From Stieleria sedimenti (lineage in GTDB: Bacteria > Planctomycetota > Planctomycetia > Pirellulales > Pirellulaceae), in the NCBI RefSeq assembly GCF_025060895.1, contig NZ_JANZKV010000283.1, positions 1 through 52,360 on the forward strand: a stretch of DNA of 52,360 nucleotides, given 5' to 3'. Under the pieces are notes generated by a model. That model was not told where the DNA came from and did no database searches. It saw nothing but the letters and a program-made list of their open reading frames with translations. The translations under genes were made by a program, and so were the position numbers. Every line of letters begins with the position of its first letter. Position 1 is the stretch's first letter. Positions 35,445 to 43,942 of this stretch are shown here, piece by piece.

Positions 35445-38438
35445 ATGAACCGTGATCAACTCGTGCAGCAACTGATGGCCACGTTCCTGGATGAACTGCA
35501 CGTGCATGTGAGTAGCCTGGGACGAGATCTGTTGGCCTTGGAGAACAACCTTTCGGCCGACGAAAAGGCTGAGGCTTGGACGTCGATCTTTCGCGCCGCC
35601 CACAGTCTCAAGGGGGCTTCGGCGGTGGTTCACGTCGAACCGATCCATGTCGCCTGTCATCGGCTGGAAGACATTTTCGAGTACTATCGCGACTCCGATC
35701 AGACGTTGTCTCAAGAAACAACGTCGATTTTGTTGAAGGTGGTTGATGCGATTGAAGAGATCGGCATGCGGATTCGCGCCGAGCAAGGGATCGAAGACGC
35801 TCCGTTGACCGACATGTTGCCTCAATTGGAGCGACTGGCCGAACAAGTCACCGGCAGCGACGCGGCAACGACCGACGTCGCCCCCGCAAACACGGCCGCG
35901 CGTGATGCGGTGGTGGCAGATTCGGTCGACGAAGACGATGACATGTTCGATGACGACGAAGAATTTGAGTTTGACGAAAGTCCGCCGAACCGCGAGGCGG
36001 AACCGCAGGAAACCGAACGCGATGCGGCGCCCAAAATGCCCCCCATCAACGCGGCATTGCTTCCCGTCTTCCTGGAAGAATTGGAAGACCGCTGTGCGAG
36101 TCTCAGCCGGGATGCGATTGCGATGGAAAGTGTGACGGATCCTGACGAACGGGGCGAACTTTTGACGAGCCTGTTTCGTTCGGCGCACAGTCTGAAAGGC
36201 GCTGCGGGCGTGGTCAAACTCGTTCCGGTTCAAGCCTTGTGTCATCGATTGGAAGACGAATTGGAATCGATCCGCGCAGGCACAACGGAATATTCCACAG
36301 GCACGGCAACCGCAATGCTGGAAGCGGTCGATGTGATTCGGGACTCAGGAAACCAGCTCCAATCGGGCCGCGAGTTGGATCTGGGCGAGATTGAATCACG
36401 GACCTCAAGAATCGATGAATTGCTGTCGGGATCGGCGGAGCCGGCGGCGGCCGTTGAGCGTTCGACGCCTGATGCCGATGCCGCCCAAACCAAGCCGGCC
36501 TCGCCCAAGCCGGCCTCCCCCAAGCCGGCCTCCCCCAAGCCGGCCTCCCCCAAGCCGGTGGTGGAGGCAACGCCGGCGCCGGTCGCGTTCCAGCCTCCGG
36601 CAGAGGTCGGTTCGGGCGAGAAGACCGATGGAAAGACTCCGCCGACCAAGCGAGTGAAAGCCGACTCGGGCGCGTCGATTCGAGTGCCCGCGGAGAAACT
36701 CGATGCATTGCTTTCCCACAGCGGCGAATTGCTTGTCGCCCGCGGGCGGTTGGCATTTCGCGCCAAGGACGCCGCCGCGGTGCGTGATATGGCTGCGGAA
36801 CTGCGGGGAACCTGGCGTGAGAACGAACAGGTGATGCGTGATTTGGGCGAGCGGACGTTTGACGATCGCGACGTCACCAATCCCCGTCGGATTGCTGCGG
36901 TCATTGAGCACACCGCCAGTCGATTGAACGCACTTTCGTCGCGACTGGACGCGCTGGCCAGTGCGATCGAATCGGATAACCGTCTGCTTCAGCAAACCTG
37001 TGGGCTGTTGGATGACGAAGTCTACAACGTGCGAATGTTGCCGTTTTCGGATGCCTGCGGCGGGCTGCAACGGGCCGTGCGTGACATCGCGACCGGCGGC
37101 AACAAAAAGATCGATTTAAAAATTGTCGGCGCCGAGGTGGAAGTCGATCGATCGGTGTTGGAGGGGTTGAAGGATCCGCTTTTGCACTTGGTGCGAAATT
37201 CCGCCGATCACGGAGTCGAGTCCCCGGCGCAGCGTAAAGAAACGGGCAAACCGGAGCGGGCAACGATTACGGTTTCGGCGGAACTGCGCGGCGGGCAAGT
37301 TCAGGTGCGCGTCGAAGACGACGGCGGCGGACTGGATTTGCGACGCATTTGCGAGATCGCTCGAAAACGAGACATCGAGGTTCCCGACGATCCGAGAGAA
37401 CAAGCTCGCTTGATCTTTGCCCCCGGTTTTTCGACCGCGAAGCTGATCACCGACATTTCCGGTCGCGGTGTCGGTTTGGATGTCGTGCAAAGCCAAGTCG
37501 AATCCTTGCACGGATCGGTCGATGTGTCGTTCAAGCCCGGTCGGGGAACCCGCTTTACGCTGAACGTTCCGCTGACATTGACCACGATTCGTTCGATGAT
37601 GGTCAAGGTCGCCGACCAGACGTACGCCATTCCCACTTCAGCGATTCAGCGTCTGGTGCGTTTCAGCCCCGCCGACCTCCGCTCCTCGGCCGGCCGTGAT
37701 TCCCTGCTTCTTGGCGAGGCTCCCATGGTGGTCGCTTCGCTGGCGCAGACGTTGCGTTTACCTTCGAAGGGACCGCTGCCGGGGAGCGCAGCCAAGGGGC
37801 TCGCCATCGTGTTGCATGTCGCCGACCAGTCCGTCGCCGTGGTTGTGGATGAGGTCTTGTCCGAGCAAGAGGTGTTGGTCAAGAATCTAGGATCGCGAGT
37901 GCGTCGGCTGCGGCATTTTTCGGGCTGTACGTTGTTGCCGACGGGCAAGATCGCGTTGGTCATCAACGCGGCCAACGTGGTTCGAACGGCATTGGGGCTG
38001 AAACTGGATCAGTTGGCGGCATCGCGGACGTCGATGAGTTCGGGTAAACAAAGTGTCGCCGGGCCGGAGACGCACGGCAGGACGCTGCTGTTGGCCGAAG
38101 ACTCGGTCACGACACGGGTGCTGTTGCGAAATATCCTGGAATCGGCCGGCTATGAGGTCACGACGGCCGCCGATGGGCAACAAGCGTGGGAGCTGATTCA
38201 GGAAAAAACGTTTGACATTCTTGTCACCGACGTGGATATGCCGAGGATGGACGGATTCGAGTTGACCGCGGCGCTGCGCGGTTTGGAATCGGCGGCGGAT
38301 TTGCCGGTCGTGCTGGTCACCGCACGAGGCTCCGATGCCGACAAACAGCGGGGCGTTCAGGCCGGCGCGAACGCCTACATCGTGAAAGGAAATTTCGAGC
38401 AACAGCATCTGCTCGAAACCGTTGCCCAACTTATCTAG
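35445..38438 (+). CDS. cheA: CheA hybrid kinase with two HPt domains and REC (WspE-like)
   Basis: 997 residues, starting 21 bases after the receptor stop. Two Hpt domains: AAHSLKGAS with His53 and SAHSLKGAA with His248, both with the phosphorylatable His. An acidic stretch (about 161-180) lies between them. A proline-rich linker with repeated KPASP units (350-371) leads to the dimerisation helices and the HATPase core (HLVRNSADHGVE about 581-592, DDGGGLD, ISGRGVGLDVV), then the CheW-like P5 (about 715-850) and a C-terminal receiver with phospho-acceptor Asp929 in VTDVDMPRMDGFEL. CheA-REC fusions are the WspE type. The doubled Hpt is uncommon and could give two separate phosphoryl outputs (own REC and CheB or another regulator). 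Confidence 0.93.
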   Translation: MNRDQLVQQLMATFLDELHVHVSSLGRDLLALENNLSADEKAEAWTSIFRAAHSLKGASAVVHVEPIHVACHRLEDIFEYYRDSDQTLSQETTSILLKVVDAIEEIGMRIRAEQGIEDAPLTDMLPQLERLAEQVTGSDAATTDVAPANTAARDAVVADSVDEDDDMFDDDEEFEFDESPPNREAEPQETERDAAPKMPPINAALLPVFLEELEDRCASLSRDAIAMESVTDPDERGELLTSLFRSAHSLKGAAGVVKLVPVQALCHRLEDELESIRAGTTEYSTGTATAMLEAVDVIRDSGNQLQSGRELDLGEIESRTSRIDELLSGSAEPAAAVERSTPDADAAQTKPASPKPASPKPASPKPASPKPVVEATPAPVAFQPPAEVGSGEKTDGKTPPTKRVKADSGASIRVPAEKLDALLSHSGELLVARGRLAFRAKDAAAVRDMAAELRGTWRENEQVMRDLGERTFDDRDVTNPRRIAAVIEHTASRLNALSSRLDALASAIESDNRLLQQTCGLLDDEVYNVRMLPFSDACGGLQRAVRDIATGGNKKIDLKIVGAEVEVDRSVLEGLKDPLLHLVRNSADHGVESPAQRKETGKPERATITVSAELRGGQVQVRVEDDGGGLDLRRICEIARKRDIEVPDDPREQARLIFAPGFSTAKLITDISGRGVGLDVVQSQVESLHGSVDVSFKPGRGTRFTLNVPLTLTTIRSMMVKVADQTYAIPTSAIQRLVRFSPADLRSSAGRDSLLLGEAPMVVASLAQTLRLPSKGPLPGSAAKGLAIVLHVADQSVAVVVDEVLSEQEVLVKNLGSRVRRLRHFSGCTLLPTGKIALVINAANVVRTALGLKLDQLAASRTSMSSGKQSVAGPETHGRTLLLAEDSVTTRVLLRNILESAGYEVTTAADGQQAWELIQEKTFDILVTDVDMPRMDGFELTAALRGLESAADLPVVLVTARGSDADKQRGVQAGANAYIVKGNFEQQHLLETVAQLI
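36492..36560 (+). repeat. In-frame 15-bp tandem repeat in cheA linker
   Basis: Four units of AAGCCGGCCTCSCCC at 36492-36551 and a partial fifth, coding KPASP. A flexible linker between the second Hpt and the kinase core. Copy number may vary between strains. Confidence 0.9.
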
Positions 38439-38451
38439 GAAGCCGCAGAGC

Positions 38452-39513
38452 ATGCCGAGGGTCTTGATCGTCGATGACTCGCCGACGGCGCGCGAGGTGC
38501 TGGCAACCATTTTGGGCTCCGATCCGGACCTGGAGGTGGTCGGTTTTGCCAGGAACGGACGCGAAGGGGTGGCACAGGTCAAAAAGTTGAAACCCGATGT
38601 GGTCACGATGGATTTGAACATGCCGGTCATGGACGGGTTTGTCGCAACCCGTGAAATCATGATCGAGGAACCCACGCCGATCGTGATTATTTCCGGGGCC
38701 GATCGAGCCGCCGAAGTCGAGACGGCGATGGAGACGCTGCGAGTGGGAGCGGTGAACCTGTTGCTCAAACCGGTCGGACCGTCATCCCCGGAATACGACG
38801 CCCGTGCAAAGGAGGTGGTCCGAGTCGTCAAAGCCATGGCAGGTGTCTTTGTCATTCGGCGGCGGCGACATCTGATGCCCAATCAGGCCGATCAGGTTCA
38901 CGCGGTGTCCCCACCGGACTATCTGTCGAAACCGCACCGGATCCGCGTGATCGCGATCGCCGCTTCGACCGGCGGGCCGCCGGCGCTCGTCAAGATTCTC
39001 GGTGCGCTACCGACCGATATCCCGGTGCCGATATTGATCGTCCAACATATCGCCGACGGATTCATGGATGGTTTTGCGAACTGGTTGGACGAAGTCATTC
39101 CGCTGGACGTGAAGATCGCCAAGGACCATCAGCCGTTGTTGCCTGCGACGGTCTACTTTGCGCCCCAGGATCGACATCTCGGCGTCAGTCAATCACGCAT
39201 TCGACTCTCCGACGCGGCTCCGATCGGCGGCTTCCGCCCCGCCGGCACCCATCTGTTCGAGACCGTGGCTGAGGCGTTCGGCTGCGATGCGGTGGGCGTG
39301 ATTTTGACCGGGATGGGCAACGATGGTGTTGAGGGATTGATGAACATTCACCAGGCCGGCGGCGTGACGATCGCCCAGGACGAAGCATCGTGCGTGGTGT
39401 TTGGGATGCCGCGTGCCGCCATCGAAGCCGGTGCGGTCGATTCGGTGCTTCCCCTCGATGCGATCGGTCCGCGTTTGGACCAATTGATCGTCAACCGCTC
39501 GTCCGGCAATTGA
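38452..39513 (+). CDS. cheB: CheB methylesterase (WspF-like)
   Basis: 353 residues from ATG 38452 (AGGA upstream); a TTG at 38422 would overlap cheA. Receiver domain with VLIVDDS and Asp54 in VTMDLNMPVMDGF, then the methylesterase domain: IAIAASTGGPPAL with catalytic Ser172, VQHIADGFMDGFANWL with His, and LTGMGNDGVEG with Asp. It removes methyl or amide groups from the receptor after phosphorylation by CheA, giving adaptation together with the CheR in the same operon. Last Che gene. No diguanylate cyclase response regulator (WspR) follows. Confidence 0.93.
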   Translation: MPRVLIVDDSPTAREVLATILGSDPDLEVVGFARNGREGVAQVKKLKPDVVTMDLNMPVMDGFVATREIMIEEPTPIVIISGADRAAEVETAMETLRVGAVNLLLKPVGPSSPEYDARAKEVVRVVKAMAGVFVIRRRRHLMPNQADQVHAVSPPDYLSKPHRIRVIAIAASTGGPPALVKILGALPTDIPVPILIVQHIADGFMDGFANWLDEVIPLDVKIAKDHQPLLPATVYFAPQDRHLGVSQSRIRLSDAAPIGGFRPAGTHLFETVAEAFGCDAVGVILTGMGNDGVEGLMNIHQAGGVTIAQDEASCVVFGMPRAAIEAGAVDSVLPLDAIGPRLDQLIVNRSSGN

Positions 39514-39628
39514 CGCTGCTCCAGTTCGGTTCAATCATGGGGGAGGGATTTGTTACAATCGTATACTCGCGACACGCGGCCGGTCAGACGCCTGTGCTGA
39601 ACTCCAACGTCCACCTTGGTTTGAGACG

Positions 39629-42364
39629 ATGACGCCAGAGCAACGCGATGAAAGGATCGAAGAGCTATTCTCAGAAGCGGTTCGTCTTGATCGACGAAGC
39701 CAGATTGAATTGCTCGAATCGTCCGGTCTGCCAGAGGATATCCGACGGGAAATCGAAGGGCTTCTGGAAGCCGAACGGCGGCTGGAGTCGGGCGAAACGC
39801 AAGTCCTGATGAGTGACCAGGAGGGTGGATCTGAGCTGCAGGCGTTGTCTTTCTTTGACCGGACCTTGGCGGGCGTGACGATCAACGACCATCTGGACAC
39901 TCCGTCGACGGGGACGGCGGAATCGGTGGAAGCGGCGGCCGAGCCGAGTACCATCGGCAAGTTCCGTATGCTGCAGTTGCTCGGAATCGGAGGCTACGGA
40001 CAAGTTTGGAAAGCCTACGACACGGTTTTGGATCGTTTCGTCGCGCTCAAAATCGCGCGTGATGACGTCAGTTATCGTTTCAATCGAAAGATGGTCGAAC
40101 GCGAAGCGCGAGCGGCGGCGCAGTTCCAGCATCCGAACATCGTCACCATTCACGAAGTTCATTTTTACGGCGACCGTGCGCTGATCGCCAGTGAATTGAT
40201 CGAAGGGGTGACGCTGTCCAAATTGATCGTCTCGTCCTCCCTGACGGTCAAGCAGGTCGCTGAAATGTGTGCCAAGTTGGCCGATGCCATCCACTATGCA
40301 CATTGCCGGGGCGTCATCCACCGCGATTTGAAACCGTCCAACATCCTGATCGATCAGGACGGCGAACCACACGTCACCGATTTCGGCTTGGCCAAGCGGG
40401 AACTGGCCCACGCGACACTTTCAACGCAAGGCAGCGTGTTGGGGACGCCGACCTACATGCCGCCGGAACAGGCACGCGGTGACTCGCATACCGCCGACGC
40501 TCGAAGCGATCTTTATTCCCTGGGGGTGATTCTGTTTCAGATGTTGACGTCGGAATTGCCGTTTCGCGGCGACCGCCAGGCAGTGATTCAGAAAGTGATC
40601 TATGTCGACCCTCCCAGTCCCCGTTCGTTGCGGCCAGCCATTCCCCGGGATTTGGAAACAATCTGTCTGAAGTGTCTGCAGAAATCTCCCGCAAGGCGTT
40701 ACCAGAGTGCCAAAGACCTGGCGACCGATCTCGAACTCTGGATGCAGAAAAAGCCGATCCACGCGCGGCCGGTCACACGGGTGGAGCGGGCGATGCGGCT
40801 GTGCGCACGCTATCCAGTGGTTTCCTCACTGGCGACCGCAATCACCGTGCTGATTGTGGTCAGTTTGGTCGCCATCACCAGCTTGTGGATCCGCGCCGAT
40901 CACAACCAAAAGACGGCATTGCGTCACCTAGAACGCCGGACCGCAAACTTTGACAAGACCATCGAAGCGGTGGAAGTGATGCTGAGCCGCGTGATCGAGC
41001 GGGAGGAGCCGGAGTTCATCGCCATCCAGCAAGAGCTGCTTCAGGAGGCGTTGAAACTCTACGAACAGCTCGTCGACACCAACGGTGATGATTCCGACAG
41101 CTTGATCGAAAATGCGCGCATCCGGACTCGCATGGGATACCTGCACGAGTCGTTGGAGAATCCGGCCGCTGCGCTGGCTGCGTTTCAGTCGGCGATCGAA
41201 CAGTTTGAAACCGCGCTGGCCGCTTCGAGCGAGGCGCGAACCAGTGAAGAGTTGGCCGAAAGCTATCGGAGTGTCGCCAGAACGATTGTGCAGATGCCCG
41301 TCGAGGGAGACCCTCAGTGGGACGTTTGTGAAGACGCCATTGAACGCGCGATCGAAATTGACAGCGCGGCGATCCCGGCGGAGCAGGGACGGCGTTTTGC
41401 GTTGGCAAAATCGCACAACTTGCGGGCGCGGATGTGCCTTGCCAGAGCCGAACCCGAACGTGCCGAACAAGAATACCTGCGGGCGATCGAACTACTCGGC
41501 GAGGTGAGCGAGAATCGCCCCGAAGCGATCGTGGTGACGATGTCGCTGATTTGGAACAAACATCAATTGGCCGACATGCTTTTGCGGCAAGGCGACTTCG
41601 AAAGGTCACGACAGATTCACGAGGATCTTTTGGAGCAACGCCTGGCACTGCAACGCGTGGCTGCCGACGCGTATCGATTTCATCCTTCGACGGTCGTTCA
41701 GTTTCCATCGCCCAATCAGACGTTTTCGTTGCGTCGTGATTTGGCGGCCAGCCACCGCTCGTTGGGGCAGATCTGCGAAGCGGAGAACGACGATGTCGCT
41801 GCCGCGGCGCATTTCCGAGCGGCGGCGGGGTTCATCGATGAAGTCGTTCGCGATTACCCCCATCGCCGCGGCCACCGAGACGCCAAGGGCGGAATTCATA
41901 CGCGGTACGCCCAAATCCTGATGCGATTGGGAAAACACGACGACGCCCTGGAACACTTTGAGATCGGATTGCAGAGCTGGAATCAAGCGGACCCGGTCAC
42001 GCTGGAGAAGAATCGACTGAGAAACTTTGCGTCCCAGCATGTTACCGCCGGTTCACTGGCCAAGTCCATCAACAACAATGAATCCGCAATCCTTCATTTC
42101 ATCGCCGCACTCGAGTTTTATCACCAACTCAGCCGGATCGTCCCCGAGGAACCTTCGTTGATCTTGGCGAGCATTCGGGTTTCCCTTGATCTGGCTGAAC
42201 TGAGGCGTCAAAGCGGGGACGAACGTGCCGCCGAGGAGTTAATCCAACAAGCGACCCAGTGGACCGAATGGATGAGAAACAGCGACGAGCCGACTCGGGA
42301 GTTGCAGGATGCACTGCAAAACGCCGAGCGATTGCTTCACCGATATTCGGCAGGACGCCTCTGA
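39629..42364 (+). CDS. Transmembrane Ser/Thr protein kinase with TPR-like region
   Basis: 911 residues. After an acidic helical N-terminus (1-105) comes a Hanks-type kinase: GIGGYGQVWKAYD (P-loop about 119-131), VALK with Lys141, HRDLKPSN with Asp233, VTDFGLAK with Asp251, and GTPTYMPPEQARG in the activation segment. One membrane helix (about 394-416, VVSSLATAITVLIVVSLVAI) is followed by about 490 residues of alpha-helical repeats of TPR type (RMGYLHESLENPAAALAAFQSAIEQFETAL and others), which would lie outside the cytosol. The TEQR/TPEQRD-type N-terminus is common in planctomycete kinases. 115 bp after cheB on the same strand, so it may be an output or regulator of the chemosensory system; this is inference from position only. 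Confidence 0.92.
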   Translation: MTPEQRDERIEELFSEAVRLDRRSQIELLESSGLPEDIRREIEGLLEAERRLESGETQVLMSDQEGGSELQALSFFDRTLAGVTINDHLDTPSTGTAESVEAAAEPSTIGKFRMLQLLGIGGYGQVWKAYDTVLDRFVALKIARDDVSYRFNRKMVEREARAAAQFQHPNIVTIHEVHFYGDRALIASELIEGVTLSKLIVSSSLTVKQVAEMCAKLADAIHYAHCRGVIHRDLKPSNILIDQDGEPHVTDFGLAKRELAHATLSTQGSVLGTPTYMPPEQARGDSHTADARSDLYSLGVILFQMLTSELPFRGDRQAVIQKVIYVDPPSPRSLRPAIPRDLETICLKCLQKSPARRYQSAKDLATDLELWMQKKPIHARPVTRVERAMRLCARYPVVSSLATAITVLIVVSLVAITSLWIRADHNQKTALRHLERRTANFDKTIEAVEVMLSRVIEREEPEFIAIQQELLQEALKLYEQLVDTNGDDSDSLIENARIRTRMGYLHESLENPAAALAAFQSAIEQFETALAASSEARTSEELAESYRSVARTIVQMPVEGDPQWDVCEDAIERAIEIDSAAIPAEQGRRFALAKSHNLRARMCLARAEPERAEQEYLRAIELLGEVSENRPEAIVVTMSLIWNKHQLADMLLRQGDFERSRQIHEDLLEQRLALQRVAADAYRFHPSTVVQFPSPNQTFSLRRDLAASHRSLGQICEAENDDVAAAAHFRAAAGFIDEVVRDYPHRRGHRDAKGGIHTRYAQILMRLGKHDDALEHFEIGLQSWNQADPVTLEKNRLRNFASQHVTAGSLAKSINNNESAILHFIAALEFYHQLSRIVPEEPSLILASIRVSLDLAELRRQSGDERAAEELIQQATQWTEWMRNSDEPTRELQDALQNAERLLHRYSAGRL

Positions 42365-42487
42365 GCCCCTGCACCGCCAAACTACACGAAACCTCGTTTA
42401 TTTTTTTGGGGTTTCACATCGCAACGCGGCCGCGACTTTCCGCTAATCTATTGTTCGACTTTATTTCTTCCTGCGAGAGTGTGCAGC

Positions 42488-42859
42488 ATGAGCAAGAAAA
42501 AACAGAACCGAGCACGACGAACGGCCATGCAGCCCTTGGTGGACTTGTCGGATCGATTGGCCACGACTCGGCTTCAATCGGCACGGATCCGCGTCCGGCG
42601 AGCCGAGCTTCAGCTCAAACGCGAACGCGTCCAGACGATCCCTGACGAACGATCCGTTCTTGGCACCGCAGAATTCACGGCACGCATCAACCGCTTGGCG
42701 GATCGTTTGCGCGAGAACCGGCGCCGCATCGGTCGGATCCGTCAGGCGCGACAGCGCGAAGTGGGGATTCTGCTCGGTGCCGAATTCAGCTACATGGAAA
42801 TTGCCAAGCACAACGAAGAGTTTTCACTTTACACGGGTTATTTTTGTGGCAATGACTGA
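42488..42859 (+). CDS. Small basic coiled-coil protein, unknown
   Basis: 123 residues from ATG 42488. Strongly basic and helical, with heptad-like spacing (RLQSARIRVRRAELQLKRER, INRLADRLRENRRRIGRIRQ). No known domain, signal or membrane segment. Its stop overlaps the start of the glycosyltransferase gene by 8 bases, so the two are probably translated together. It could be a scaffold or regulator for that enzyme, but there is no sequence evidence for this. Confidence 0.7.
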   Translation: MSKKKQNRARRTAMQPLVDLSDRLATTRLQSARIRVRRAELQLKRERVQTIPDERSVLGTAEFTARINRLADRLRENRRRIGRIRQARQREVGILLGAEFSYMEIAKHNEEFSLYTGYFCGND

Positions 42860-43889
42860 CGACGGCGGAATGAGCTTCCAAGACGGAACGATCATGTTGG
42901 TCGCCGACGCAGCCCCGTTTTCGACGCGAGATGTTTGGGAGGGCTATCTGGAGGGACTGACCGAGGCGGGGGCGAATGTGTTGCCCTATCCGACGTTTTC
43001 CATCTTGGAGTTACTCAGTCCCAATTTGCTCGGCAGTGATCTGATTGGCAAAGCGATGGACATCCGAAATGGCGTCCACGCCGTCGTCTTCATCAGTGGG
43101 ATGTACTTCCGCGAGACGCGCAACTGGGTCGTCGAATCGCTGACCCGACGCGGCATGCCGACCATCTTGATCGCCACGGACGATCCTTATGAAGACATCG
43201 GAATGCGAGATTGTTATTCGATCCGGTTTACAAACGAATTGTCCTGCGCCAACGGCAAGGCGGCCTATCTACCGACGGCGACGCTGTTTCCGCCGGCGTT
43301 GGACCATGACCCGTGGGTGCGCGAGCTCGTCTTCGTGGGTACCGTTTTCGAAGACCGCTGGGAATGGATCCGGCAGATTGCGATGTACTGCGAACTGAAC
43401 GAACATCGGTTTGATATTTATGGGCATTTCCCGACGATGCGGGATGGGCTCCAGGATCTGGAGTACGTGCGTGTCATTCCCGGCACCGTGTCTGCCGAAC
43501 AGAAGTGGAGTCTGTACAGCCAGAGCAAACTGGTGCTGAATGTTTTTCGCGATGCAGGGGAGAAGCAGCCACAGTCGGCCAGCCCGAGGGTGTACGAGGT
43601 CGCCGGGTTGGGACGGCCCGCCTTGATCAGCAACCGCCGAGACGAGGTGGAGCAACTTTTCGGCGACGCGATCTATCTGTTTGATGACATCGAAAGCTTT
43701 GGCGAAGTCTTTGAAGAAGCGATCGAGTCGGATGCGGAGAGACAACAGAAAGTCCGGCAAGCCCAGGAGATTGTGTTGCAGGGGCATCTTTATCAACATC
43801 GCGCCTCATCGCTTCTGGGCGAAATTGAGAAGCTTTTGACGGACGAAGGATCGAATGGAAAACACGTGTCGGATCTTGCCAGGGGATAG
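42852..43889 (+). CDS. CgeB-like glycosyltransferase
   Basis: 345 residues from ATG 42852, which overlaps the upstream stop; the frame is open further upstream but conserved character begins here. A second Met at 42870 is possible. GT-B-type fold resembling the CgeB/DUF3880 group: N-terminal domain TIMLVADAAPFSTRDVWEGY, central ELVFVGTVFEDRWEWIRQI, and the C-terminal donor-binding segment SPRVYEVAGLGRPALISNRRDEVEQLF, where the Glu in RVYEVAGLG contacts the nucleotide sugar in such enzymes. Soluble. Likely transfers a sugar to a glycoconjugate or protein. Convergent with the sulfotransferase gene. Confidence 0.82.
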   Translation: MTDDGGMSFQDGTIMLVADAAPFSTRDVWEGYLEGLTEAGANVLPYPTFSILELLSPNLLGSDLIGKAMDIRNGVHAVVFISGMYFRETRNWVVESLTRRGMPTILIATDDPYEDIGMRDCYSIRFTNELSCANGKAAYLPTATLFPPALDHDPWVRELVFVGTVFEDRWEWIRQIAMYCELNEHRFDIYGHFPTMRDGLQDLEYVRVIPGTVSAEQKWSLYSQSKLVLNVFRDAGEKQPQSASPRVYEVAGLGRPALISNRRDEVEQLFGDAIYLFDDIESFGEVFEEAIESDAERQQKVRQAQEIVLQGHLYQHRASSLLGEIEKLLTDEGSNGKHVSDLARG

Positions 43890-43937
43890 GTTTCCAACGA
43901 ACCATCCCGGTGTCGACAGGCCGGAAGCCTCTCCCAC
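43883..43937. terminator. Inverted repeat between convergent genes, containing a dispersed 21-bp element
   Basis: GGGATAGGTTTCC at 43883-43895 pairs imperfectly with GGAAGCCTCTCCC at 43923-43935 across a 27-base loop. The right arm lies within the 21-bp element copy 43917-43937, inverted relative to 10885-10905 (19 of 21). Situated between two convergent stops (43889 and 43943). Confidence 0.5.
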
Positions 43938-43942
43938 TCGGT

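Noticed and set aside
39541..39567. Possible promoter with TATACT before the kinase gene
   Set aside because: No -35 box at proper spacing; TTGTTA lies too close.
42380..42420. GAAACC/GGTTTC pair with T-run after the kinase gene
   Set aside because: Six-base stem with a long loop and the T-run inside the loop; too weak to call a terminator.
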